In this document: in pieces, positions 8,434 through 17,488 of the stretch
Layout: the number at the start of each line of letters is the position of its first letter
Position numbering within the stretch: position 1 is the stretch's first letter
From: Ruegeria sp. EL01
GTDB taxonomy: Bacteria > Pseudomonadota > Alphaproteobacteria > Rhodobacterales > Rhodobacteraceae
Reading direction: 5' to 3'
DNA: 64,000 bases
Assembly (NCBI RefSeq): GCF_900313035.1
Contig: NZ_OMPS01000038.1
Coordinates: forward strand, 1-64,000
Program-made: the position numbers and the translations under genes
The notes under the pieces: generated by a model
Told to the model about the DNA's origin: nothing
What the model saw: the letters and a program-made list of their open reading frames with translations, nothing else
The model's database searches: none

Positions 8434-10407
8434 ATGACACGCGTAATAGCCCGGTTGATAGCAGGGATTATATTTTTGGCGATGCAGCCGGTCTCGGCGC
8501 TGGCGAATACGGCAGGGGACTTGCGGGCCGGGCTGTATGAAATGCGCAAAGGCGACTGGAACGAAGCGCTGCGGGTTTCGGGGGCACGTGGATCTGTGTC
8601 GCGCGACATCATCGTATGGCACTGGTTGCGCGAAGGTTTCGGCGGCTCGGGCGACGTTCTCGTGTTTCTCGAACGACGCCCGGATTGGCCCGGATTGGCC
8701 TGGCTGCGCCGCGAAAGTGAGCCGTCATTTACCGGAGCTGACCCTGACCGGGCATTGAAGTTCTACGCTGAGATGTCACCACAAACCGCGGAGGGCGCGT
8801 TGAACTATGCCGTCGCCTTGATGGCAAAAGGTCGGCAAGGCGAGGCCGAGGCAGATGTCGTTACCGCATGGCGCACGATGCCTATGGGGTCCGGGCTGCA
8901 AAAAGATTATCTGGAGAACTTCGGTAAGTTGCTCAAGCCCCATCACGGGGCACGGCTGGATCGTCTGCTGTGGGACGGCCATCTTATCAGCGCCGGACGG
9001 ATGCTACCCTTGGTCAACGACGATGATCGCAAGCTGGCCGAAGCACGCATTGCCCTGCAAAAGCGCCAACCGGGTGTGGATGAAAAAGTCGCGGCGGTAC
9101 CGAAATCGCTGACCGGGTCCGCGGGCCTTGCGTTTGACCGCTTCGTATGGCGCGACCGTAAGGAACTTGATGACAGTGCGATCGACCTGATGCTGACCCG
9201 TTCCACCGGTCCAAACGCACTGGGCGAGCCGGACAAATGGGCCGAAGGGCGGCGCAGGTTGGCCCGCCTTGAAATGCGCAATGGCGACCCGTCGCGCGCG
9301 TACAAAATTGCAGCAAACCACCACATGACGCCCGAGATGGGATATGGCTATGCCGATCTTGAATGGCTGTCCGGGTTTCTGGCGTTGCGCAAACTGAACG
9401 ATCCGGCAACGGCTGCCCGGCATTTTCAGAATTTCTCTGGCGCGGTGAAATCACCCATCTCAAAAGGACGAGGCGGGTACTGGCTGGGCCGCGCATACGC
9501 TGCGTCAGGGGACGCCGAAAAAGCTTATGACGCATATGCAAAGGGCGCTGACTATCAGACCTCTTTTTATGGCTTGCTGGCGGCTGAACAAATAGGGCGA
9601 CCCTTCGATACCGAATTGGCCACACCCCGACGTGCACCGCATTGGAAACAAGCCAATTTCGCCGATTCAAGCGTTTTGGAAGCCGGGTTGCTGCTGCTGA
9701 AAGCTGGCGAGGACAATTTGGCCGAACGCTTTCTCACTCATTTGGTCGAAGGCCTTGATACCGTTGAAGCTGCCCAGTTGGGCGATTTGGTCATCGAACT
9801 AAAAGAACCGCATCTTGCCGTAATGATCGCCAAGCGCGCTGCAAAAACCGGAACAGTTCTGCCTGCTGCCTACTACCCGGTTCACCCGGTTGCAGACATG
9901 GGCCTGCCAATGGCCAAGGAAATGACCTTGGCCATCGCCCGGCGTGAAAGTGAGTTTGATCCGGTCGTCGTCAGCGGCGCCGGCGCGCGCGGCTTGATGC
10001 AGGTGATGCCTGCCACTGCGAAACTGGTCGCGCGGGAACTCGGGATCCTCAGCGGACATCAGACCGGCCGGTTGACGTCGGACTGGCAATATAACGCAAA
10101 GCTAGGGGCCAACTACCTGTCCGGGCTGGCCGCTGATTTCAATGGCAATATCGTGATGATGTCCGCTGGTTATAATGCCGGACCCAGGCGACCACTATCC
10201 TGGATGGCGCGTTACGGAGACCCTCGTGCAGGGGACATAGACGTGGTCGATTGGATTGAAACCATCCCGTTCAGCGAAACCCGAAACTACGTGATGCGCG
10301 TCGCGGAAAGCCTGCCGGTGTACCGCGCTCGGCTGGGCCAACCGGCGCTACCGGTTCCCTTCTCGCAGGAATTGGTTGGCTCAACTCTGGCGGCGTTCGC
10401 GCCATAA
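8434..10407 (+). CDS. Soluble-type lytic murein transglycosylase
   Basis: A 657-residue Slt70-like enzyme that cleaves the glycan strands of peptidoglycan to 1,6-anhydro products. A Sec signal peptide covers about residues 1-24 (ends VSALA), a long helical superhelix region follows, and the SLT catalytic domain lies at about 490-620 with the catalytic glutamate at residue 505 in RRESEFD and the GLMQVMPAT motif. ATG at 8434 gives a clean signal peptide; in-frame starts at 8425 or 8368 would lengthen the N-terminus and are less likely. The 3' end overlaps the convergent exporter gene by 27 bases. Confidence 0.9.
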   Translation: MTRVIARLIAGIIFLAMQPVSALANTAGDLRAGLYEMRKGDWNEALRVSGARGSVSRDIIVWHWLREGFGGSGDVLVFLERRPDWPGLAWLRRESEPSFTGADPDRALKFYAEMSPQTAEGALNYAVALMAKGRQGEAEADVVTAWRTMPMGSGLQKDYLENFGKLLKPHHGARLDRLLWDGHLISAGRMLPLVNDDDRKLAEARIALQKRQPGVDEKVAAVPKSLTGSAGLAFDRFVWRDRKELDDSAIDLMLTRSTGPNALGEPDKWAEGRRRLARLEMRNGDPSRAYKIAANHHMTPEMGYGYADLEWLSGFLALRKLNDPATAARHFQNFSGAVKSPISKGRGGYWLGRAYAASGDAEKAYDAYAKGADYQTSFYGLLAAEQIGRPFDTELATPRRAPHWKQANFADSSVLEAGLLLLKAGEDNLAERFLTHLVEGLDTVEAAQLGDLVIELKEPHLAVMIAKRAAKTGTVLPAAYYPVHPVADMGLPMAKEMTLAIARRESEFDPVVVSGAGARGLMQVMPATAKLVARELGILSGHQTGRLTSDWQYNAKLGANYLSGLAADFNGNIVMMSAGYNAGPRRPLSWMARYGDPRAGDIDVVDWIETIPFSETRNYVMRVAESLPVYRARLGQPALPVPFSQELVGSTLAAFAP

Positions 10408-11250
10408 GGTGAACAGCCCAGCGGCAACGACAATCGATGCACCTGTGACAACCTCGGGGCGCAGCGCTTCGCCAAAGATGGTGATTCCAAGAATTGCGCC
10501 CCAGACCAGGTGGAAATAGGCGAATGGCTGCACAGCGCTGGCTTCGGCCATCTCATAGCATTTGATCAACAACCAATGCCCCAGCACGCCACTGACGCAA
10601 AGCACCGCCATCCAAATCCAATCGCCTCTGGCCATGGGTTCCCAGAACCACATCCCAACAATTGTCATCGCCACCGCACCTGCAACGCCGGTCCAGAAGA
10701 AACTGGTGGCGGTGCTGTCCTGACGCGCCGCATATCGGGTCAAAAGCCCGTAGAGCGCAAACATCAGCGCTGAAATCAACGGGACAATGGCCCAGGGGTT
10801 AAACACACCCACGCCTGGCTGCAAAATGATCAGAACGCCAACGCACCCAACCCCGATGGCAGCCCACCGCCGCCATCCAACCTTTTCCCCCAGAACCGGC
10901 CCACTTAACGCCGCAATCAGAAGGGGATAGCAGATAAAAACCGCCATAGAGTCGATCAGACCCAAGACCGTGAAACTGAACACCGCAACGCAGATCTCGG
11001 CCGCCAACAGAACGCCGCGAAACACCTGAAGACCCAGTTGATTGGTTCGGGTTGCTGCCTTCAACCCACCGGGTGCCCGAGCCGCCAGCGCAATGACAAA
11101 AGCAGCAAAGAACCAATAGCGGATCATCACGACCATGTACGTGTTATAGGTCCCGGCCAGATGGCGAGAGATGCCATCCTGCAACGCAAACACAATCGTC
11201 GCGGCAATCATCAGCGCAATGCCCGCACGGGCGTTGTTTTGCTGCGTCAT
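10381..11250 (-). CDS. EamA/DMT family transporter
   Basis: A 289-residue inner-membrane protein with ten likely transmembrane helices in two EamA repeats, the fold of drug/metabolite transporters. The N-terminal helix begins at ARAGIALMIAATIVFALQ. The ATG at 11250 overlaps the stop of mnmD, so the two are probably co-translated, although no functional link is known. The substrate cannot be predicted; many relatives export amino acids or metabolites. The 3' end overlaps the lytic transglycosylase gene on the other strand. Confidence 0.85.
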   Translation of the reverse strand: MTQQNNARAGIALMIAATIVFALQDGISRHLAGTYNTYMVVMIRYWFFAAFVIALAARAPGGLKAATRTNQLGLQVFRGVLLAAEICVAVFSFTVLGLIDSMAVFICYPLLIAALSGPVLGEKVGWRRWAAIGVGCVGVLIILQPGVGVFNPWAIVPLISALMFALYGLLTRYAARQDSTATSFFWTGVAGAVAMTIVGMWFWEPMARGDWIWMAVLCVSGVLGHWLLIKCYEMAEASAVQPFAYFHLVWGAILGITIFGEALRPEVVTGASIVVAAGLFTLWRERRQS

Positions 11251-11912
11251 AGTATAACCGCCTGCGTCATATGCCGCTTGTGGCCATAGCCGTTCGTTCG
11301 CGTGACCTGAAAACCTGCGTCTTGCAGACCTCGACGTACAAAACCTGCGGCTGTGTAGGTGGCCGCCGTGCCCTCGACCGCAGTGTGCTGGGCGACGCCT
11401 TGCATCAACTCCGCGCCCCATAGTTCAGGATTTTTGGCAGGGGAAAACCCGTCAAGAAACCAGGCATCTGCTGAACCGACCCAAGCGGGCAGTGTCGTGC
11501 GCGCATCTCCCTTGATGACTTCAAGCTGCAGTGTCTCAAGCTGGCATTTATGGCCATCCCAATGCGTCAGGAACCGATCACTCCACGACTGCAACTCAGG
11601 GAACCCCGCCAAAGCGCGCCGCATATCCGCGGGCACCATGGGAAAGGCTTCGAAACTGGTAAAATGCAGCGGCCCTGTTTGGCCTGATCTCTCCCACTCG
11701 GACCAAACAGTCAACATGTTCAGACCGGTGCCAAAGCCAAGCTCAGCAATGTGAAACCCTGGGATAAAACGCGCCGGAAGATCATTGCCCGCCAGAAAGA
11801 CATGGCGGGTTTCTTCCAGGCCGTTATGCAGCGAGTAGTACGGATCATCAAAGCGGTCCGAGACCGGAATCTGATCGTCCGTCCACGTCAACTGGGCGCG
11901 CTGGTCTGCCAT
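11247..11912 (-). CDS. mnmD: tRNA 5-methylaminomethyl-2-thiouridine methyltransferase, MnmD (DUF752)
   Basis: A 221-residue SAM-dependent methyltransferase matching the N-terminal half of E. coli MnmC. The SAM loop ELGFGTGLN lies near residue 56 and the active-site block DGFSPAKNPELW near 153. It methylates nm5(s2)U34 of wobble-position tRNAs to mnm5(s2)U. The FAD oxidoreductase half that E. coli fuses to it appears to be encoded divergently, starting 55 bases away at 11968. Alphaproteobacterial mnmD is often free-standing, so the enzyme need not be truncated. Confidence 0.88.
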   Translation of the reverse strand: MADQRAQLTWTDDQIPVSDRFDDPYYSLHNGLEETRHVFLAGNDLPARFIPGFHIAELGFGTGLNMLTVWSEWERSGQTGPLHFTSFEAFPMVPADMRRALAGFPELQSWSDRFLTHWDGHKCQLETLQLEVIKGDARTTLPAWVGSADAWFLDGFSPAKNPELWGAELMQGVAQHTAVEGTAATYTAAGFVRRGLQDAGFQVTRTNGYGHKRHMTQAVIL

Positions 11913-11967
11913 TCGGGAATCCTGTAGCTAAGCGGCGCGACACTGAACAAGGATAAGGGAATTGGCA

Positions 11968-13002
11968 ATGGTCGATGTGACCGTGCGCGGTGCGGGGATT
12001 TTTGGCTTGTCCATCGCATGGACCTGCGCCCGACGCGGTGCAAAGGTTCAGGTTGTGGACCCCGTTGGTCCCGGCGCGGGATCAAGCGGAGGTCTGGTCG
12101 GCGCTTTGGCCCCACACGTGCCCGAGAACTGGAACGCCAAGAAGGCTTTTCAATTCGAAAGCATTATCATGGCAGAGCGATTCTGGACTCAGATCGAGGC
12201 AACCGGCGGAGTATCAGCCGGCTATGGCCGTCTCGGGCGCATCCAACCCATCCCCGATCAACGTACACTGAACTTGGCCCGCCAGCGCCAGATTACGGCA
12301 GCGGAGCTGTGGCAAGGTCGGGCAGAATGGCGTGTCGTAGAAACAGCCGAAGCCGGTTCTTGGTGCCCACCCAGCCCAACAGGCTATGTCATTCACGATA
12401 CTTTGACGGCGCGCATGCACCCCCGCCGCGCCTGTGCGGCGCTGGTTGCCGCCCTGTCCGTGATGGGTGTAGAGGTCCTGACCGAGGTCCCTGACCAAGG
12501 TCGTGTTGTGCATGCAACCGGGCTTGCCGGGTTGCAGGAACTGAACGAAGCCTTCGGTAAGACCATCGGTAATGGCGTCAAGGGGCAAGCGGCGCTGCTG
12601 CGCTTTGATGCAGGCGCTGTACCGCAACTCTTCGCCGATGCGGTCCACATCGTGCCGCACGCGGACGGAACACTGGCCGTCGGGTCCACGTCCGAGCGCG
12701 ACTATGATGATCCCACCAGCACCGACAGCGCTTTGGACGACGTGATTGACCGGGCCATGCGCGCAGTTCCTGTCCTGCACGGCGCCGAGGTGATCGAGCG
12801 TTGGGCCGGGGTGCGGCCGCGTAGCAAAAGCCGGGCACCGATGCTGGGGGCCCATCCCTTGCATCAGGGTCAATTCATCGCCAACGGGGGTTTCAAGATC
12901 GGTTTTGGCATGGCCCCCAAAGTGGCTGATGTCATGGCGGATTTGATCCTTGAAGATCGCGATTCAATTCCCGACGATTTCCGACCCGAGGCATCCCTGT
13001 GA
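11968..13002 (+). CDS. FAD-dependent oxidoreductase (DAO family), MnmC-oxidase-like
   Basis: A 344-residue D-amino-acid-oxidase-fold protein with the dinucleotide motif GAGIFG at residues 10-15 and a C-terminal block (GVRPRSKSRAPMLG) typical of the FAD half of MnmC. Because mnmD is encoded back to back, this is probably the enzyme that removes the carboxymethyl group from cmnm5U34 in tRNA; a general amino-acid oxidase is the alternative. ATG at 11968 has an AAGGGA site 7 bases upstream and is preferred over the TTG at 11962. The stop overlaps the start of the acetyltransferase gene (GTGA). Confidence 0.75.
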   Translation: MVDVTVRGAGIFGLSIAWTCARRGAKVQVVDPVGPGAGSSGGLVGALAPHVPENWNAKKAFQFESIIMAERFWTQIEATGGVSAGYGRLGRIQPIPDQRTLNLARQRQITAAELWQGRAEWRVVETAEAGSWCPPSPTGYVIHDTLTARMHPRRACAALVAALSVMGVEVLTEVPDQGRVVHATGLAGLQELNEAFGKTIGNGVKGQAALLRFDAGAVPQLFADAVHIVPHADGTLAVGSTSERDYDDPTSTDSALDDVIDRAMRAVPVLHGAEVIERWAGVRPRSKSRAPMLGAHPLHQGQFIANGGFKIGFGMAPKVADVMADLILEDRDSIPDDFRPEASL

Positions 13003-13478
13003 GAGAAGCAGCCCATACAGCAATGCAACTCGGGCCGGAGAGCCCAAACATACCAGCAGTCATGAGGCTGATCCGCGATAGCTTCGCCTATATGGAAGGG
13101 CGGATCGACCCGCCCTCATCTATGCACCGGCTGTCTGAGATTGAAGTGCGCCGGCAGGCCCAAGAGGCTGAGGTCTGGACGATCGGTGAGCGGCCTGATG
13201 CGGTGATGTTTCTGACACCCAAGCCAAAGTGCCTCTACCTGAGCAAGCTCGCCGTCGATACAGACAGGCGCGGTGTAGGGCTGGCCCGGTGCCTTGTGGA
13301 TATGGCCAAGATACGGGCCAAAGCGTTGGGATTGCCCGTTTTGGAACTACAAACGCGCATCGAACTTGTTGAAAATCACGCCGCATTTGCCCGCATGGGT
13401 TTTAGAAAAACCGCTGAAAGCGCCCATCCCGGTTATGACCGGGCGACCTTCATCACGATGCAAAGGCGACTAGACTGA
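12999..13478 (+). CDS. GNAT family N-acetyltransferase
   Basis: A 159-residue acetyltransferase of the GNAT fold. The acetyl-CoA-binding segment is RRGVGLARCLVD (residues 88-99), preceded by the strand LYLSKLAV and followed by GFRKTAE near the end. The acceptor is unknown. The GTG at 12999 overlaps the upstream stop; an internal ATG at 13023 is an alternative start. The 3' end overlaps the convergent hydratase gene by 9 bases. Confidence 0.82.
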   Translation: MREAAHTAMQLGPESPNIPAVMRLIRDSFAYMEGRIDPPSSMHRLSEIEVRRQAQEAEVWTIGERPDAVMFLTPKPKCLYLSKLAVDTDRRGVGLARCLVDMAKIRAKALGLPVLELQTRIELVENHAAFARMGFRKTAESAHPGYDRATFITMQRRLD

Positions 13479-14261
13479 AGCAACGGCCTGCATGCACTGC
13501 CGCCCGTCTGGACCACGCACCCACAAATCCTGCTCTCTGCGGCACAGCGTAGCGGTTTCGAAATGCATCAACGGCGAAGAGGCGCGGAATGAGAACCGGG
13601 TCAGCTTTCCCACCAACTCTTCGGCAAACAGCATCAAAAGTTGCGCCAGCAAAGGGCCGTGTACGACCAGCCCGGCATAGCCTTCAACATCTCGCGCATA
13701 GTCCAGATCATAGTGGATGCGGTGACCATTGAGCGTCAAAGCCGAATACCGAAACAGCAGAGTTGAATCGAACCCAACATCGCGTTGGTCTGTTTCATCC
13801 GTTCTGGCGGTGGGTGACAGCGGTTCAACCGTCGATGCCACGGGATCTTCGCGATAGACAAGGTCCTGCCATTCGGTCAGGCAATGCGCGCCCTCTTGCC
13901 AGATCTCATGCCGCAAAGTCACGAAACCAAGTGGCCCGGACCGTCCGGTCTTGGAGTTTTTGGTTTCCAGCGCTGACCTGCGTTCTGCCTCAACGCCTGC
14001 GCGCAGAGGTGCATGAAACTCAAGGCGACCACCAGCCCACATTCGACGTGGCAGCCCCATATCGGGGATCAAACCAAGGCCAACCTTAGGGTGCCCATCG
14101 CGCCCCAGTTCGGCAGGTGCGCGTGATGCCCAGAAGTACAGTTGGTGGAAGAACGGCGGCAGGGATGACCCGTCGGCAATTGTAGGAGCTTGGCCCAGCG
14201 CCACCTGAAAGGCAGTAGCGCGAGCCGGATCCATTTCGTCAGACTGGATGTCGTCCACCAT
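13470..14261 (-). CDS. MaoC-like hydratase (itaconyl/mesaconyl-C4-CoA hydratase type)
   Basis: A 263-residue protein with two MaoC/hotdog-like halves. Features of the FAS1-like dehydratase group are PRRMWAGGRLEF near residue 70 and the C-terminal hydratase block with HYDLDYAR and GLVVHGPLLAQLL. Relatives hydrate mesaconyl-C4-CoA or itaconyl-CoA, or act as fungal-type hydroxyacyl-thioester dehydratases. It is not the mesaconyl-C1-CoA hydratase of the ethylmalonyl-CoA pathway, which is longer. The FMN reductase gene lies 15 bases upstream on the same strand, with no obvious biochemical link. Confidence 0.72.
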   Translation of the reverse strand: MVDDIQSDEMDPARATAFQVALGQAPTIADGSSLPPFFHQLYFWASRAPAELGRDGHPKVGLGLIPDMGLPRRMWAGGRLEFHAPLRAGVEAERRSALETKNSKTGRSGPLGFVTLRHEIWQEGAHCLTEWQDLVYREDPVASTVEPLSPTARTDETDQRDVGFDSTLLFRYSALTLNGHRIHYDLDYARDVEGYAGLVVHGPLLAQLLMLFAEELVGKLTRFSFRASSPLMHFETATLCRREQDLWVRGPDGRQCMQAVASV

Positions 14262-14276
14262 GCTGAAAATCTGGGC

Positions 14277-14819
14277 TTATCTACCGATCTCGGCACGCAG
14301 CTTCTGCATCAGCGTGTGCAGCATTTTCTCATACCGGTCCGATGTCAGCTTGCCCTGTTCATCAAATTCGTTGGAACTGTTGGCCAGATGAATTTCCGGC
14401 CCCTGCAGGATGCGCGGCTGGAACGGTACCATGTAAGCCCTGAGAACCATTTGCGCCCGTTCCCCACCGGCACGACCCGCCGCAGCCGACATCACCGCAA
14501 CCGGTTTGCCTGCCCAAGGGTTGCCCTGTGTTCGACTGACCCAATCCAGCGCATTTTTCAAAACACCGGAAGGCCCCTTGTTGTACTCAGGGGTCGAAAC
14601 GATAATCGCGTCGGCCTGCGCAATCTGATCCGAAAGTGTCTGAACCGCGGCAGGTATGCCTTCGCCTTCTTCCACGTCACCGTCGTAAAGGGGCAGGTTT
14701 AAATCTGCTTCGACAAAACTGGCGGGATCAAACAAGCGGGCTGCTTCGCGCAGAAGTTTGCGGTTGGTTGCGCTTTGGCGCAGGGACCCGGAAAGGCCCA
14801 GAAGGATCGGATCGGACAT
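14277..14819 (-). CDS. NADPH-dependent FMN reductase family protein
   Basis: A 180-residue flavodoxin-like protein with the FMN phosphate loop GLSGSLRQSATNRKLL at residues 7-22 and the STPEYNKGPSGVLKNALDW block typical of ArsH/ChrR/YieF-type reductases. Such enzymes reduce quinones, chromate or azo compounds, or supply reduced FMN. ATG at 14819 has a GGAG site upstream and starts directly on the flavodoxin strand; an in-frame ATG at 14849 would add ten residues. It is followed by the hydratase gene after 15 bases. Confidence 0.85.
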   Translation of the reverse strand: MSDPILLGLSGSLRQSATNRKLLREAARLFDPASFVEADLNLPLYDGDVEEGEGIPAAVQTLSDQIAQADAIIVSTPEYNKGPSGVLKNALDWVSRTQGNPWAGKPVAVMSAAAGRAGGERAQMVLRAYMVPFQPRILQGPEIHLANSSNEFDEQGKLTSDRYEKMLHTLMQKLRAEIGR

Positions 14820-14952
14820 CAGGGAAAACTCCGTTTCTTGGTTTTCCAATAGTTAGACCGAGTTCACCCGGTTCCAAACCCCGTTTTTGCACAATCGCTG
14901 CGCAACAACAGGGCCGCCCTCAGGCGACCCTGTTCAAACTTTGTGTCGGTGA

Positions 14953-15624
14953 TCAGGCGTTGCCGCTGGGAATGACGACAATCTCGACCCGACGGTTTTG
15001 CGATTTACCTTGGGGCGTCAGGTTCGACGCCACCGGATTGTTTTCACCCTGCCCGATGGTGCGAATGCGATTGTAGCCGACACCGTTGGCTTGCAAGATA
15101 TCGGCCACGGCGTTCGCCCGACGTACCGACAGGCCCTGGTTGTAGCCCGCATCGCCGTCGCTATCGGTATGACCAATGATCTGCACGTTGGAATTCGGGT
15201 AGTTGACCAAGTTCTGGCCCACTTTCACCAGATCGGACCGCAGCGCCGGGCGCACGGTCGAGCTGTCGGTGTCAAAGGTGATATCGTTTGGCACGGTAAC
15301 AATCAGGCGATCGCCCGCGTTTACGATCGTGATTCCGTCATTGGCCAATTGCTGGCGCAGTTCCGCCGCCTGACGGTCCAATTGATTGCCGATCACGCCA
15401 CCACCTGCGGCACCAATGGCACCACCTGCCAACGCTCCCAAAAGCGGATCCGAGTCGTTTGCAATCGCGCCGACACCTGCCCCGATCAGGCCACCAATCA
15501 GCGCGCCTTGTTTGGTGTTCTGATTAGGGTCGTTTTGGACGTTCAGCGTGCCCGGATCGGTACACGCGCCCAGTGCAAGGGCTGAACACAGCCCAATGGA
15601 CACAACAAACTTGGAAATCGTCAT
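14953..15624 (-). CDS. OmpA family lipoprotein (YiaD-like)
   Basis: A 223-residue envelope lipoprotein. The signal peptide ends in the lipobox LALGAC with the modified cysteine at residue 21. A glycine-zipper stretch (GGLIGAGVGAIA and GALAGGAIGAAGGG) follows at about 43-82, then an OmpA peptidoglycan-binding domain at about 115-220 with the motif HTDSDGDAGYNQGLSVRRA. It should anchor the outer membrane to peptidoglycan. ATG at 15624 has a GAAGGTG site upstream; longer in-frame starts would bury the signal peptide. Confidence 0.92.
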   Translation of the reverse strand: MTISKFVVSIGLCSALALGACTDPGTLNVQNDPNQNTKQGALIGGLIGAGVGAIANDSDPLLGALAGGAIGAAGGGVIGNQLDRQAAELRQQLANDGITIVNAGDRLIVTVPNDITFDTDSSTVRPALRSDLVKVGQNLVNYPNSNVQIIGHTDSDGDAGYNQGLSVRRANAVADILQANGVGYNRIRTIGQGENNPVASNLTPQGKSQNRRVEIVVIPSGNA

Positions 15625-15752
15625 AGTTTCACCTTCTGCTCCGGCACCCGTTATCCGGGCCTGCCTCGTTCGGCGCAGTATAACACAGTGCATACGCGCA
15701 GCCTCAAGCAACAAAACAGTGATATCGGCGAATACTCGCCAAGTGCAGTAGG

Positions 15753-16445
15753 TTAGACAGCATCAACAGGGCGATCCCAGCGGTTTTGCTCCTGCCACAG
15801 ATCCCGAAGAGATTCACCTTGTCCGCAAAAGCTCTCTTCAACGCTTTCACTCGCCCAGATACGGTCCGTGCGAAAGTGGCGAAATCCATTCCGCAACTCG
15901 CACCAACCGGCCAACATAGTGCATTCTATGTGATAGATCAGCGCGACCGGCCGAACAACGCGTATTGTGCGCTCGCCTTCTGAGCTCACATATGTAATCC
16001 GCAGTTTTTGTTCGGCCCGAATGGCTTCTCGGAAATTCGCCACCGGCACGCATCCCTTGGCCGGATCGTCAGCCGGTGTTCCCCAAGGGGCGACCTGCAA
16101 CCAGTTCCTAGGGGCATGCAACGCATCGATCTTACGACATATGCGGCTGGCCGCCTGTTGAAGGTGGCTGTCGCCTGTGCGGGCCAGCATGGACAGGCCA
16201 ACCCACAGCGCCTCGACCTCTTCGGAGTCGAAATTCAGCGGCGGCAGGTCATAGCCGCGCCGCATCAGATACCCGACACCCGCCTCGCCTTCGATAGGCG
16301 TCCGCTGGGCCTGCAATTCCGCAATGTCCCGGTAAACCGTGCGCACCGAGACTTCCAATTTCTCAGCCAGCGCTTCAGCCGTCACCGGTTTGCCTTCCGC
16401 ACGCAGGATCTGGATGATTTCAAACAATCGGGTCGAGCGGCGCAT
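15753..16445 (-). CDS. YafY/WYL-domain transcriptional regulator
   Basis: A 230-residue regulator. Residues 1-60 form a DeoR-type winged helix (RLFEIIQILRAEGKPV, then LEVSVRTVYRDIAEL), and the WYL-type ligand domain follows from about residue 135 to 225. WYL domains sense small ligands or nucleic acids. It is divergent from a 63-codon gene, and an inverted repeat with 7-bp arms at 16486-16505 between them is a good candidate operator. The effector is unknown. Confidence 0.88.
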   Translation of the reverse strand: MRRSTRLFEIIQILRAEGKPVTAEALAEKLEVSVRTVYRDIAELQAQRTPIEGEAGVGYLMRRGYDLPPLNFDSEEVEALWVGLSMLARTGDSHLQQAASRICRKIDALHAPRNWLQVAPWGTPADDPAKGCVPVANFREAIRAEQKLRITYVSSEGERTIRVVRPVALIYHIECTMLAGWCELRNGFRHFRTDRIWASESVEESFCGQGESLRDLWQEQNRWDRPVDAV

Positions 16446-16485
16446 GTCTTACTCCTTGCGGTCTGCTGACACACTAGCACACCCC

Positions 16486-16505
16486 CCTGACAGGGTGGTG
16501 TCAGG
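16486..16505. promoter_or_regulatory. Candidate operator of the WYL regulator
   Basis: CCTGACA and TGTCAGG form perfect 7-bp arms around the 6-base spacer GGGTGG. A further CTGACA half-site lies at 16466-16471. The position between two divergent genes, 40 bases from the regulator start, suggests autoregulation and control of the small gene at 16550. Confidence 0.55.
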
Positions 16506-16549
16506 AGTGATGCGCGAAACTTTCTGAGAGCTGAAGAAAGGATCGCAAC

Positions 16550-16741
16550 ATGCCTTACCGCGACAACCACGTCATGATGACCTTGAAACTTGGCCGTTGG
16601 TCACAGGAACACACCCTGCGCGCGTTCGAGATTGAACGCGAGATTATGTCAGCCCGTCAGAAAACAGCGGTTAAACCCAAAACGCGCACTAAGCGGTTTT
16701 CGTTGGGCAACCTGAAGTCCCTTTGGGGCAGCACGGCCTGA
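16550..16741 (+). CDS. Small basic protein of unknown function
   Basis: A 63-residue product that I do not recognise. It is basic in its C-terminal half (KTAVKPKTRTKRFSLGNLK) and has no signal peptide or membrane segment. The start is supported by a GAAAGGA site 8 bases before the ATG. It is divergent from the WYL regulator across a shared inverted repeat, so it is probably that regulator's target. The stop lies 2 bases from the convergent pseudouridine synthase gene. Confidence 0.55.
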   Translation: MPYRDNHVMMTLKLGRWSQEHTLRAFEIEREIMSARQKTAVKPKTRTKRFSLGNLKSLWGSTA

Positions 16742-16743
16742 CG

Positions 16744-17391
16744 TCAGAATGCAGGCGCGGCCCTGAATTTCATGGACACCCCACCTTCCGGGTGCTTCAG
16801 GCGCAATTCTTCGGAATGCAGCATCAGACGCGGGAAGTCACGGGCCGCACCTTCGGCATAGAATGGATCGCCCAGAATCGGGTGCCCCAATGCCAACATA
16901 TGAACCCGCAACTGATGCGACCTACCTGTCTTGGGAAACAGACGGATGCGGGTGGTGTTGGCTTCATGCTTTGTGACACGCCAGTCCGTGACTGCCGGTT
17001 TTCCAGTCTCGTGACAGACCATCTGACGCGGACGATTGGGCCAATCCACAATCAAAGGCAGATTCACCGTGCCGGTTTTGGGCTCGACCATCCCCCAGAC
17101 GCGCGCGACATAGGTCTTCCGGGTCTGGCGCTTTTCGAATTGCAGGCCGAGGTGACGTTGCGCATGTGGCGTCTGGGCAAAGACCATCACGCCGGATGTA
17201 TCCCGATCCAACCTGTGCACCAGCAATGCCTGCGGAAACGATGCCTGAACCCGTGCCAGCAGGCAATCCGCCAGATGCTCTCCGCGCCCCGGCACTGACA
17301 ACAGGCCCGGTGGTTTGTTCATCACAATCAACTGGGCATCTTCATGCAACACGTCCAGCGGTGTTTGTGGGGGATCATAGGTTTCGCTCAT
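16744..17391 (-). CDS. RluA family pseudouridine synthase
   Basis: A 215-residue RNA-modifying enzyme. The catalytic aspartate is D62 in HRLDRDTSG, followed by the RluA-family segments KTYVARVWG and TGRSHQLRVHML. No S4 domain precedes the catalytic domain, as in RluA itself, which modifies 23S rRNA position 746 and tRNA position 32; the exact target here is not certain. ATG at 17391 is chosen because the extension to 17580 runs into unlikely sequence. The gene is convergent with the small gene at 16550. Confidence 0.87.
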   Translation of the reverse strand: MSETYDPPQTPLDVLHEDAQLIVMNKPPGLLSVPGRGEHLADCLLARVQASFPQALLVHRLDRDTSGVMVFAQTPHAQRHLGLQFEKRQTRKTYVARVWGMVEPKTGTVNLPLIVDWPNRPRQMVCHETGKPAVTDWRVTKHEANTTRIRLFPKTGRSHQLRVHMLALGHPILGDPFYAEGAARDFPRLMLHSEELRLKHPEGGVSMKFRAAPAF

Positions 17392-17488
17392 GCGCGCCTG
17401 CCTATCGCAGCCCGCAACCTCTCGCAACGTCGTCCTTGCCTGCAGGCCGACCTTAGGCAACTCTCGCACCAGCAAAAAAGGAGAGGCC

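Noticed and set aside
8681..8702. Ten-base direct tandem repeat in the lytic transglycosylase gene
   Set aside because: It lies inside a conserved, uninterrupted coding frame and is probably chance from Pro/Gly/Leu/Trp codons.
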